From Chloroflexota bacterium (GTDB lineage: Bacteria > Chloroflexota > Dehalococcoidia > Lucifugimonadales > UBA3495), in contig JAPOQH010000116.1 of assembly GCA_026710825.1 (NCBI GenBank), positions 62,001 to 126,000 on the forward strand: a stretch of 64,000 nt of DNA, given 5' to 3'. Position 1 is the first letter of the stretch; every line of letters starts with the position of its first letter. Made by a program: the position numbers and the translations under genes. Positions 26,470-34,735 of the stretch are shown piece by piece. The notes under the pieces were generated by a model. That model saw only the letters and a program-made list of their open reading frames with translations. It was not told the DNA's origin and ran no database searches.

Positions 26470-26513
26470 GATGCCACCGTCATAGAATGCCACCGTCATA
26501 GCATGCCACCCTA
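26470..26513. repeat. Short tandem repeat, 16-base unit, about 2.7 copies
   Basis: The unit ATGCCACCGTCATAG plus one variable base is repeated twice and begins a third time (ATGCCACC). It lies in the 280-base region between the divergent ctaA and lipoprotein genes. Confidence 0.7.
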
Positions 26514-26579
26514 ATCGACAGCCACGCTCTGCGACGCCCACACCGGTTGGCCGTCGGGATCCCTCCATCCATTAACACC

Positions 26580-26984
26580 ATGCGTTTTCGCCAACCCCAC
26601 GGAAACTTCCGTAACCTGAAACTCCCCGGGGTAAAGATCGTCGGCCCAATGATCATCGGGGCCTTGGTGCTAGCGATGCTGCTTGCCTGCGACTCCGGCC
26701 AAACGGACCCGTCGGGCCACGGCGACGGATTCGCGTTATATCCCAAGCTTCCCCATGTGACTGGCCACATCGACCGGGTGGACCCCAACCCCGAAAATCT
26801 GCGCCACTTCAGCTTGCTCCAAGTCACCGACGCCGACCGCCAACAGTGGGAGTTCCGCGCCGACGGTTGGGTCGGCGTTTCAGCCGGCCACTTGAAGGAT
26901 CATCAGATCCAGGGCACAACCGTCACTATCTGGTACCAGGACCAGGGCGACGGCACGTTGCTCGCTCGTTTCGTGAGCGACTAA
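26580..26984 (+). CDS. Putative lipoprotein of unknown function
   Basis: A 134-residue secreted lipoprotein. The hydrophobic run IIGALVLAMLLAC ends in a lipobox Cys. The mature part has HVTGHIDRVDPNPENLRHFSLLQVTDADRQQWEF and a C-terminal TVTIWYQDQGDGTLLARFVSD, suggesting a small beta-barrel such as an OB-like fold; no family is recognised. The ATG at 26580 or the ATG at 26649 could be the start; the second gives a more normal signal length. It is divergent from ctaA and convergent with the next gene, overlapping it by four bases. Confidence 0.65.
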   Translation: MRFRQPHGNFRNLKLPGVKIVGPMIIGALVLAMLLACDSGQTDPSGHGDGFALYPKLPHVTGHIDRVDPNPENLRHFSLLQVTDADRQQWEFRADGWVGVSAGHLKDHQIQGTTVTIWYQDQGDGTLLARFVSD

Positions 26985-27754
26985 ACTCGCGGCGTCGCGC
27001 CCGGCTCCGGTCGTGCGGAATCGTCCCCGGCTACACCGGCATCGCGCCCATTCGCGCCGTTCCCGCCCACCGGAAACCCGTCGTCCGCTGCCTGCGTGGA
27101 TGCCGGCGGCGATGCAACCGGTTGTTGGGCGGTTTGAGGTTCCCGCCGGCCCGGAAAAATCAGCCTGAGCACCACGAATACAAACCGCAGTGCAAATTCC
27201 AGTGCCACCAGGAAAATCAGGTAGTACGCGATGGTCTCACGGTGTTGGTAGATTTCGTTCAGAGTGTCCAACGATGACTGGACGTCGAAAAACGTGGAGT
27301 CAATGATGAACACGCCCAAAACCGCAAACGGCAGGATCTTGGCCAGGTCCCTCGACAGTTCCTCGTTGTAGTACGCGGACACCCTGATTGCGCTCACCGT
27401 CGCCATCGCGATTAGCAGGATGTTCGACAGATCCTGGTCCTCAGAAAGGAACACCAGGATCAACGTCAGCACCGCGAACCAGAAGAACGCGAATGCCGGA
27501 AACAGCACAACATACCTGACCACGTACCACACCAGGAAAATCAGGTCCCATGCCACGGCGTCGCGCATCCGGTCATTCTTCGACAGGTCCAGGCCAAACA
27601 TGTCTCGCGACGCCACGAACCTGTAGAACTTGAACACGAACACCGCGTAGGCCGCCATGCCCAGCACTACCAGCAAAACCGGCCAGAGACGTTCCAGTCC
27701 GCCGTCCAAAGACAATCCGTCGGGAAAAATCAGGCTGAGTCCTTCCGGTCCCAT
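26981..27754 (-). CDS. Membrane protein of unknown function
   Basis: A 257-residue protein with five or six hydrophobic segments: PVLLVVLGMAAYAVFVFKFY, YVVLFPAFAFFWFAVLTLILVFL, a weaker ILLIAMATVSAIRVSAYY, ILPFAVLGVFIID and YYLIFLVALEFALRFVFVVLRLIF. The last 55 residues are hydrophilic, rich in Gly, Pro and Ala, and probably disordered. No family can be named. It is convergent with the lipoprotein gene and stands alone on its strand. The first Met at 27754 is followed directly by the conserved-looking part; an upstream alternative is not supported. Confidence 0.65.
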   Translation of the reverse strand: MGPEGLSLIFPDGLSLDGGLERLWPVLLVVLGMAAYAVFVFKFYRFVASRDMFGLDLSKNDRMRDAVAWDLIFLVWYVVRYVVLFPAFAFFWFAVLTLILVFLSEDQDLSNILLIAMATVSAIRVSAYYNEELSRDLAKILPFAVLGVFIIDSTFFDVQSSLDTLNEIYQHRETIAYYLIFLVALEFALRFVFVVLRLIFPGRREPQTAQQPVASPPASTQAADDGFPVGGNGANGRDAGVAGDDSARPEPGATPRV

Positions 27755-27966
27755 CTTGCAACCATTCCTTAGCCAATCAATTTATGGAGCGACCGGAGTG
27801 CTGCCCATCCATCAGCAGGCAATGGTGCCGATATGCAGCGTCGAGACGGAACCTAATTCTCACGGCCCGATCAGGACCGTCCGGTCATTGAAAATAAAAC
27901 CTACGAGTTGAATCGCAACCCTGCACAAGAGTATAGGTAGCCGCCGCGACGAGGGTCAAGCAAACC

Positions 27967-28262
27967 GCGCGCCGCCCCAGCGCCTTTCAATTACTCGCAT
28001 ACGCCGCCGTGACTTGCATACACCGCCGCAGTCCGCTCATGGTGAGCCTGTCGAACCACAAGCGGACGATGCTTTCAGAAACGTCCCGCGCCGCACATTT
28101 TCTCGGCTTGGTGACAACCGCAATACCTTGCGCGCCGCCCCAGCGCCTTTCAATTACTCGCATACGCCGCTGTGCCTTGCATACGCCGACACAGTCTGCT
28201 CATGGTGAGCCTGTCGAACCACGAGCGGACGACGTCTTCAGCCACGTCCCGCGCCGCGCATT
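27967..28262. repeat. 163-base imperfect tandem duplication containing CTCATGGTGAGCC palindromes
   Basis: A block beginning GCGCGCCGCCCCAGCG at 27967 recurs at 28130, an exact offset of 163 bases, with most positions conserved for about 130 bases. Each copy carries the palindromic element CTCATGGTGAGCCTGTCGAA flanked by CCGC and GCGG, at 28032-28066 and 28195-28229. The whole 771-base gap from 27755 to 28525 holds no recognised gene. Confidence 0.8.
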
Positions 28263-28525
28263 CACCTCGCCACCCTCATGCCCGCCTCTGTTCCGTCACG
28301 CCGGTGATCATTCAACGCCATACCCACAACACTCCCTCGCCGTCCCGCGATATCCACGTCCCAGTTCCCGCAACACCGGTTTCCTGACCAAACGAACACA
28401 CACTTCCACCCGTTGACCCCTTGCACCATCACGCACACGCAAGGTTGCCCGTCGGCCCCAACTTGCCCTAAACTTGCGCCCACTACTGTTACTCGGGTTT
28501 TGAATGCCCCACCGGAGGCCAATCA

Positions 28526-29851
28526 ATGCCACTGCCGACCCCCTTAAAAGGTATTCGTGTCGTCGACTTCACCTGGGTGCGCGCCGGCCCTTGGGCGGCG
28601 CGTTGGCTGGGCACCCTGGGAGCCGAGGTCGTAAAGGTCGAATGGCCCCTTAACCTCGACACCCTGCGCCAGAACCGTTTCACCGTCCCGCCCGGCGTGG
28701 AGCCCGGCCCCAACTCCACCGGACAGTTCGCGGATACCAATGCCAACAAGCGTGGTATCAGCGTGAACACCCGCACCGATGAGGGCCTCGAACTGGTCAA
28801 ACGGCTGATCTCCGTTTCTGACGTCGTCATCGAAAACTTCAGCAGCCGCATCATGCAGCGTTGGGGCCTTGGCTACGAACAACTCAAACGGATCCGCCCC
28901 GATATCGTCTACGTGTCCATGGCCGGATTCGGCCACACCGGTCGCCACCACTGGTACGGCACCATGGGCCCCGCGGCCCAGGCCCTCAGCGGCCTCACGC
29001 ACCTGTCCGGCCTGCCCGACGCGCCGCCGGCGGGCTGGGGTTGGTCCTACCTTGACGACACCGGCGGCATGTACGGCGCGATCAGCGCCCTCACCGCGCT
29101 GCGCCATCGCTCCGCCACCGGCAAGGGCCAGCACGTCGACCTCTCCCAGATGATCACCGGTATCACCCTCACCGGGCCTGCTTTCCTCGACAAGTCGGTG
29201 AACGGACGCCCGGCGCGCCGCGAGGGCTTCCCGCCCGGCAATCGTACCGTCTGGCCCGGAGCCGAAGTGGTCAACAACTACCGCGGCCCCATCGCCGCTC
29301 CGCACAACGCATACCGTACGTCGCCCGGCGGTTACAACGACTGGGCCACCATCGCCTGCCTGTCCGACGACGAATGGCGCAACCTCGTCAAGCTCATGGG
29401 CAGCCCCGATTGGGCCGATGACCGCTTCGATACCATCGACGGACGCCTGGATCACCAGGAGGAGATGGACGAGCACATCGAAAAGTGGACCCAAACTATG
29501 GGCAAGTACGAGCTTACCGAAAAGTGCCAGGCCGCCGGAATCCGCGCCATGGCCGTGCAGAGCAGCCAGGACCGCGTGGACAACGACCCGCAACTGCGCC
29601 ACCGCGATATGTACGTGCCCATGGATCACCCCATGCTCGGCCCCTGGAAGTTCCAGAATGCGCCGTTCAAGTTGTCCAAGTCCCCCGCCCGCATCGCCAA
29701 CCCGCCCCCCATGATCGGCCAGCACAACCGCGAGGTCCTCGAGGACCTGCTCGGCGTGCCCCATCAGGAACTGCTGGACGGTTACGAAAACGGCATCTTC
29801 TGGCCCACCACCATGGACCGCTACCCCTACATCGAGGAGGCCCTGCGATGA
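28526..29851 (+). CDS. CaiB/BaiF class III CoA-transferase, catalytic-type copy
   Basis: A 441-residue class III CoA-transferase homologue; the family moves CoA between carboxylic acids through an Asp-linked intermediate. The N-terminus LKGIRVVDFTWVRAGPWAARWLGTLGAEVVKVEWP and NANKRGISVNTRTDEG are typical. The expected catalytic Asp lies in WSYLDDTGGMYGAISAL (Asp178, aligned with the Asp of formyl-CoA transferase). The ATG at 28526 has GGAGG upstream. The stop overlaps the start of the next homologue by four bases (ATGA), indicating translational coupling and probably a shared complex or pathway. Substrate acids unknown. Confidence 0.88.
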   Translation: MPLPTPLKGIRVVDFTWVRAGPWAARWLGTLGAEVVKVEWPLNLDTLRQNRFTVPPGVEPGPNSTGQFADTNANKRGISVNTRTDEGLELVKRLISVSDVVIENFSSRIMQRWGLGYEQLKRIRPDIVYVSMAGFGHTGRHHWYGTMGPAAQALSGLTHLSGLPDAPPAGWGWSYLDDTGGMYGAISALTALRHRSATGKGQHVDLSQMITGITLTGPAFLDKSVNGRPARREGFPPGNRTVWPGAEVVNNYRGPIAAPHNAYRTSPGGYNDWATIACLSDDEWRNLVKLMGSPDWADDRFDTIDGRLDHQEEMDEHIEKWTQTMGKYELTEKCQAAGIRAMAVQSSQDRVDNDPQLRHRDMYVPMDHPMLGPWKFQNAPFKLSKSPARIANPPPMIGQHNREVLEDLLGVPHQELLDGYENGIFWPTTMDRYPYIEEALR

Positions 29852-31161
29852 CATCCGCCAACGGCAACCAACAGGACGGAATGGACATCGGTGGGGCTCA
29901 ACCCGCCGACCTCAGCCTCCCCGGAGCCCTCGATGGCCTCCGCGTGCTGGAAATCAGCGACGAGAAGGGCCAGTTCTGCGGCAAGCTCATGGCCGACAAC
30001 GGCGCCGACCTCATCAAGATCGAACCGCCCAACGGCGAAGCCTGTCGCAGCTTCGGGCCTTTCCTGGATGACGTACCCCACCGCGAGCGCAGCCTGTCCT
30101 TCTGGCACTACAACACCTCCAAGCGCGGCATCACGTTGAACTTGGAGACCCCTCAGGGTCAGGACATTTTCAAGCGTCTGGCCGCCTCCGCAGACATCGT
30201 GCTGGAGACCCGCAAGCCCGGCTATCTCGAATCCTTGGGGCTGGGCTACGCAACGCTGGCCGCGGACAACCCCGGCCTCATCGTGTGCTCGCTCACCCCC
30301 TACGGCCAGACCGGCCCATGGCGCGACTACGTCAGCAGCGACATCACCCAGATGGCTGGCGGCGGGCAGATGGCCTCCTCCGGTTACGACGACATCGACG
30401 TACCCAACCCGCCCCCAATCGCCCCCGGCGGCGGCAACTCTTGGCACATCGGCGCCCACTACGCCTACATCGGCATCATGGCCGCCCTGTACTACCGCTT
30501 CCTCACCGGCGAAGGGCAACACATCGACGCGTCGGTCCACGAGGCCTGCGCCCTCACCACTGAAGGCGCAATCGCCATCTACCTGTCCACCGGCGACGTA
30601 GTGCAGCGACACACCGGACGCCACGCCGCGCCCGACATGTCCCCTGCTATCCAGTTCCCCACCGGCGACGGTGGTTGGCTCAACACCACCCGCTCCGGCA
30701 CCAACCTCACTCCCGCGCGCCTCAAGTTGCTGGCCGATTGGTTCGACCAGTCAGGGATGGCCGAAGACCTCACCGAAGAGCGGTACCAGGACCCCGAGGT
30801 CATCGCATCCGAAAACGACCACATCGTCCAGGTGATGAAGAACTTCTTCATGAACTCCACACTGATGGACTCCTTCCACGGCGGCCAGGAGCGCGACTTC
30901 CCTTGGGGAGCCATCCGCAGCATGGACGAGATCATCGGCGACGCCCACCTGCAGGACCGTGAGTTTTTCAAGGAAGTGGAGCACCCCGAACTCGGCCGCT
31001 CCTTCACCTACCCCGGCCCGGCAATGCTATTCAACGGTTCGCCGTGGCGCATCAGCCGCCGCGCCCCGCTGATCGGCGAGCACAACTCCGAAATCCTCCA
31101 GGGCGAACTGGGCCTGACCAACTCCCAAATGCTCCTCTACGCCGAAGGCGGAATCATCTAG
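29848..31161 (+). CDS. CaiB/BaiF class III CoA-transferase homologue lacking the catalytic Asp
   Basis: A 437-residue paralogue of the preceding gene, with LDGLRVLEISDEKGQFCGKLMADNGADLIKIEPP, NTSKRGITLNLETPQGQDIFKRL and FLTGEGQHIDASVHEA. The segment that should carry the catalytic Asp reads WHIGAHYAYIGIMAAL, with Ala203 where the partner has Asp178. It may therefore be a non-catalytic or differently acting subunit of a heteromer. The ATG at 29848 overlaps the previous stop. An in-frame extension further upstream would run inside the preceding gene and is rejected. Confidence 0.85.
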   Translation: MTSANGNQQDGMDIGGAQPADLSLPGALDGLRVLEISDEKGQFCGKLMADNGADLIKIEPPNGEACRSFGPFLDDVPHRERSLSFWHYNTSKRGITLNLETPQGQDIFKRLAASADIVLETRKPGYLESLGLGYATLAADNPGLIVCSLTPYGQTGPWRDYVSSDITQMAGGGQMASSGYDDIDVPNPPPIAPGGGNSWHIGAHYAYIGIMAALYYRFLTGEGQHIDASVHEACALTTEGAIAIYLSTGDVVQRHTGRHAAPDMSPAIQFPTGDGGWLNTTRSGTNLTPARLKLLADWFDQSGMAEDLTEERYQDPEVIASENDHIVQVMKNFFMNSTLMDSFHGGQERDFPWGAIRSMDEIIGDAHLQDREFFKEVEHPELGRSFTYPGPAMLFNGSPWRISRRAPLIGEHNSEILQGELGLTNSQMLLYAEGGII

Positions 31162-31165
31162 GGAT

Positions 31166-32128
31166 TTGATCACTGCAAATTACCATTACCCCATCGTCCA
31201 CGTTGGTACCTTAAGAAACAACGAACCCGGAGGCAGTAGGCGTAAGTTCTGGGTTTTGGGTCAGGATGGACAGACAGAATGGCTGTTGAAATTCCCGCGC
31301 TTGGGAACGGGCGAACATTGGGCGGAAAAGGTGGCAGCGGAAATCGGGCCCCTTATCGGAGTCGATTGCGCCCGAGTCGAGTTGGCCCGGTGGCGGAACA
31401 GTTTAGCGACCATATGTCTATCGTTTATCCCGGTTCCTCATGACCAACTGGAAACCTACGGGCTGACGGATGTTGCCATCGGGGGTGCGAGGTTTGATTT
31501 TCTCCACGGTTGGGAGATTTTAGAGTCGGTCATAGACGGATACGACGCAAGCCTCAGATTCAATCAAGTTTCTCACAACATCAAAAATATCGTCTTTGCA
31601 ATAAGGGAAACCACCCAAGTGGAAGGTCCCAACCCTTTTGGACTCTCTGATTTCGTGCTACGAAAGCTAATGTCCTACACCTTGCTGGATGGACTAATTG
31701 GTAACACCGACAGGCATCACGAGAACTGGATGTTGATGTACGTTCGCGAGTTCGGTCATTCGATGGCTTTGCCTTTACCATCTTTCGACCACGCGTAGTC
31801 GTTGGGACGTGAGCTTTCGGACCAAAGGCGGCTTCAACGACTCCAAAGTGGAGGTATGCTAGGTTATTTGTATCGGGGCCAAGGCGGCGTGTTTGTTGAT
31901 GGTCGCAGAAAGCGTGCGCCATCCCCTTTGAAGTTGGCACAGATGTTGTGTCGTTGGAGACCGGATCTCACTAAGGATACGTTAGAGCGGATTGCAGAAT
32001 TGGGAGACGACCAAATTTGGGCAGTTATGGATCGTGTACCCCCGGAATTCATGACTGAGACCGCAAAACAATTCGCTTTCCAAGTCGTAACAACGAGCAA
32101 AACCGAATTGTTGCGTGAGGCGCGATGA
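31166..32128 (+). pseudogene. HipA-like kinase interrupted by an in-frame amber codon
   Basis: The reading frame starts at a TTG (31166) and shows a HipA-type kinase fold: WLLKFP with Lys42, Glu54 in the next helix, the catalytic loop LIGNTDRHHENWML with Asp182 and Asn187, and the metal-binding PSFDHA with Asp208. Codon 211 is TAG (31796-31798). The same frame stays open after it for 109 codons with continuing family sequence (SLGRELSDQ directly follows). The ancestral codon was probably TCG or another Ser codon. It may be a nonsense mutant, a sequencing error, or readthrough. The stop at 32128 overlaps the HIRAN gene by four bases. The region has visibly lower GC than its neighbours. Confidence 0.75.
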
Positions 32129-32925
32129 CTACCCTTTACGTTGCATGGCAAGACCAGAAAAGCAGGCGTTGGTTCCCTGTGGGGAGGCTGGACTCAGCTA
32201 GAAATTCTGTCGAGCCTAGGTACTCGTTCTCTTACGTGAACGGCGCGAAAGATGCTCAAACGTTGGCAAACTTTGTGCCACTATTGGGATTCCCTGAATT
32301 CGATGAAATTTATCATTCCGAGCATCTGTTTCCGGTGTTCCGCAACAGACTGATGAATCCACGCCGACCCGACAGGGTTGAATACCTACATCATTTGGGG
32401 CTAAGAGATTCTGATTGGGAGCCAATCACCGAATTGTCGGCTTCTAAAGGGACTAGTCGCACAGACAGCTTCGAAGTTTTTCCTGCGATCGAACCCCGTG
32501 CGGCCGGCTGGTTCCAAACCCGATTCATCTTGCACGGTCTCCGCCACACCAATGCGGATTCTATCCGGCGTACCGAATCTTTGCAGGCCGGTGATGAACT
32601 GCAAGTTGCTTTTGACCTGAACAACCCGGCGGCTACCCACGCCATTAGCGTGAGGAGCAGCGATCAATACGTTCTGGGCTGGTTACCCCGCTACTTGGTG
32701 GACGGGCTTCACCAAGATGACGCTTGGAAAGTAACGAACGTCAAGACAACTGTAGCCCAAGTGAATCTCGATGCCCCGTTGAGCCACCGTCTTCTGATTG
32801 ATTTCAGTGGCAAACTCCCTCCAGATTTCCGCCCGATGGAAGACCAGCCGCAATACCAACCCATCGTCTCGGCCGCCCCCTACCCCACAAACAAATCCTC
32901 CGGCAAAAACGCCGACACCGTGTAG
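32125..32925 (+). CDS. HIRAN-domain protein with HipA N-subdomain-like region
   Basis: A 266-residue protein. Residues 1-95 (YVAWQDQKSRRWFPVGRL, YSFSYVNG, FPEFDEIYHSEHLFPVFRNRLM) resemble the N-terminal subdomain of HipA kinases or the separate HipS protein. Residues about 150-230 form a HIRAN domain (TRFILHGLRH, LQAGDELQVAFDLNNPAATHAISV, LGWLPRYLVDGL), a fold that binds DNA ends in helicases. The ATG overlaps the kinase stop (ATGA), so the two are one unit. The last 46 bases are antisense to the acetamidase gene, so the native C-terminus may have been lost at a junction. The kinase and this gene look horizontally acquired. Confidence 0.75.
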   Translation: MTTLYVAWQDQKSRRWFPVGRLDSARNSVEPRYSFSYVNGAKDAQTLANFVPLLGFPEFDEIYHSEHLFPVFRNRLMNPRRPDRVEYLHHLGLRDSDWEPITELSASKGTSRTDSFEVFPAIEPRAAGWFQTRFILHGLRHTNADSIRRTESLQAGDELQVAFDLNNPAATHAISVRSSDQYVLGWLPRYLVDGLHQDDAWKVTNVKTTVAQVNLDAPLSHRLLIDFSGKLPPDFRPMEDQPQYQPIVSAAPYPTNKSSGKNADTV

Positions 32926-33989
32926 TTGGGCACATCCACCACGTTGCTCACCTTCAGGTCCACCGCCACACTGCAAATCACATACGCCTGGTCCCGGCTG
33001 AACCCCCGCTCCTGCAGCAGGTCGATCATGTTGAGAATCGCGTTCCGGCAGGCCAGTGTCAGATTCTCGCCCTCGTTGACCCCATCATCACGCACCGGCA
33101 TTCCCATCGTCGCGACGAACCGCCTCGGCGCGGCCCACTCCGGTGCGATGTAGTAGTCGTCCCGGCTGAATCGCGGCCACCGGATATTGTGCCGCTCCGC
33201 CTCTCCCTTCAGCACCCGGAACCTTACCGTGCACGTCGCACCCATCTCAACGGCCGTCACGCATACCTCGCCGTCGCCCTGCGCAAAATGCCCGTCGCCC
33301 GTGGAAAACAGCGCCCCGTCCACCGCCACTGGCAACTTCAGCTTAGACCCCGTCGAAAGCTGCTTCACGTCAAAATTCCCGCCATTCTCCCGGGGCGGCA
33401 ACGTCCGGATCCCATGGGTCGCCGCGGCACCTGATACGGGAACCGCTCCGCCGACATCCGGCGGCAATGCCACGCCGCCGCGCTCCGCCAATTCAGCCTC
33501 CCGTCGCGTCCACGCTTCCAGTTGCGCGTGGGACGGCGCGACGCCGGAAACGCCCATGAACGACGCCCCAGGTACCCGAACGCCCGGTATCTGCTCCGAC
33601 GTCGCGTACCCGTCGGCGATGTTCCAGTGCACCATGAACGGGTCGGTGAACACATCCCTCAGGAACCCAAACCCGGGGAAGATCACGCTGAACGCGTAGG
33701 GCTGTGGCTGAATATCCACGAACTCGATCTCCAGCAGGTCGCCCGGTTCCGCTCCCTTCACCGCCACCGGCCCCGTCAGCGGGTGGATCACGCCGGCGTC
33801 CATGCCGCCAAAATCCGCCTCCGTGACGCCGGGGCGCATCTGCCCGTCGAAGGCGTCCCGCGTTTCCATCACCACCTCTTCGCCCTCGTCAACCTCCACC
33901 ACCGGCGAAATGTCCGGATGCCACCGGTTATGCCCTGTGTTAGACTCCTCGCGAAGGGGCTTGCTGCGGTCGATTGTGATGCTCTGCAT
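32880..33989 (-). CDS. Acetamidase/formamidase family protein
   Basis: A 369-residue amidohydrolase of the FmdA/AmdA family, which releases ammonia from formamide or acetamide. Motifs are GHNRWHPDISPVVEVDEGEEVVMETRDAFDGQM, HPLTGPVAVKGAEPGDLLEIEFVDI, GDGHFAQGDGEVCVTAVEMGATCTVRF and LQERGFSRDQAYVICSVAVDLKVSNVVDVPNYTVSAFLP, matching the family from end to end. The ATG at 33989 follows AGGGAGGGCACCC. The 3' end overlaps the HIRAN gene on the opposite strand by 46 bases. The actual amide substrate is not certain. Confidence 0.9.
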   Translation of the reverse strand: MQSITIDRSKPLREESNTGHNRWHPDISPVVEVDEGEEVVMETRDAFDGQMRPGVTEADFGGMDAGVIHPLTGPVAVKGAEPGDLLEIEFVDIQPQPYAFSVIFPGFGFLRDVFTDPFMVHWNIADGYATSEQIPGVRVPGASFMGVSGVAPSHAQLEAWTRREAELAERGGVALPPDVGGAVPVSGAAATHGIRTLPPRENGGNFDVKQLSTGSKLKLPVAVDGALFSTGDGHFAQGDGEVCVTAVEMGATCTVRFRVLKGEAERHNIRWPRFSRDDYYIAPEWAAPRRFVATMGMPVRDDGVNEGENLTLACRNAILNMIDLLQERGFSRDQAYVICSVAVDLKVSNVVDVPNYTVSAFLPEDLFVG

Positions 33990-34094
33990 GGGTGCCCTCC
34001 CTGCCGCCGGTTGCGCCGTAGCCGTGTTTGCCGGGATGCTAACCGCGCCCCCAACCGGTGTCAAGAAACATCATTATTGAGAGGAGTCGCCGCC

Positions 34095-34511
34095 ATGTCC
34101 TCCGTAGCCGCCAACCCCGACATCATCGCCGCCAATCTCGCCGCCGTCGAAGCCCACTTCCACTCGGAGGCCACCAACGAGGTCGAGGCCGCTCTCGACC
34201 TGTACACCGACGACGTCGTGTGGGAAGCCCCCGCCCGCGACCTCCGATTCGAGGGCAAGCGCGCCGTCGCCGACAACTACACCGAGATGTTCGCCAAGAT
34301 GGAGGACGTGGAGTTCGAAACCCTCCAGCGCTTCGCCACCGAGGACCGCGTCGTGGACGACAGCGTCGTCCGCTTCCGCCTCACCGGCGAGGGCTACCTC
34401 CCCCTCCAGCCAGGAACCCAGGTCCAAATGCGCCTCGTCCACATCTTCGAGATGCGCGACGGCCTCATCAGCAAGGAAATCGGCTACGAAATGTGGCGCA
34501 AAGCAGACTAG
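34095..34511 (+). CDS. SnoaL-like/NTF2-fold protein
   Basis: A 138-residue single-domain protein with the NTF2-like pattern: IAANLAAVEAHFHSEATNEVEAALDLYTDDVVWEAPARDLRFEGKRAVADNYTEMF, then RFATEDRVVDDSVVRFRLTGEG and MRLVHIFEMRDGLISKEIGYEMWRKAD. SnoaL-like folds act as cyclases, isomerases or ligand-binding proteins; no specific role can be read here. GAGAGGAG lies upstream of the ATG at 34095. It is divergent from the acetamidase gene, with a 105-base shared intergenic region. Confidence 0.8.
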   Translation: MSSVAANPDIIAANLAAVEAHFHSEATNEVEAALDLYTDDVVWEAPARDLRFEGKRAVADNYTEMFAKMEDVEFETLQRFATEDRVVDDSVVRFRLTGEGYLPLQPGTQVQMRLVHIFEMRDGLISKEIGYEMWRKAD

Positions 34512-34558
34512 ACGGCGCTATTGGCGCAAACTGAAAACGGCAATCCGACCCCCAACCC

Positions 34559-34586
34559 GTCATTCCTGCGGAAGCAGGAATCCAGG
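34559..34586. repeat. GTCATTCC...GGAATCCAG palindromic element
   Basis: Arms GTCATTCCTGC and GCAGGAATCCAG around GGAA, essentially identical to the copy at 53358-53384. It sits in the 224-base gap before the MBL-fold gene. Confidence 0.75.
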
Positions 34587-34735
34587 GACCCTGGCGTCAA
34601 TCCAACGGGATCGCGGCTGGGATTTCCAGAAAACCCACCCATCGCTGCGAACACCCACCGCGTCCCAACTGCTGCGCGCCCCTCGCCGAACCAACCCGTG
34701 TTCGGTTTCCGACCGGATGGGCGGACCCACGCGAC

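Noticed and set aside
28544..29854. 436-codon minus-strand frame opposite the first CoA-transferase
   Set aside because: Shadow of the conserved gene; Gly/Val/Asp-rich composition without motifs.
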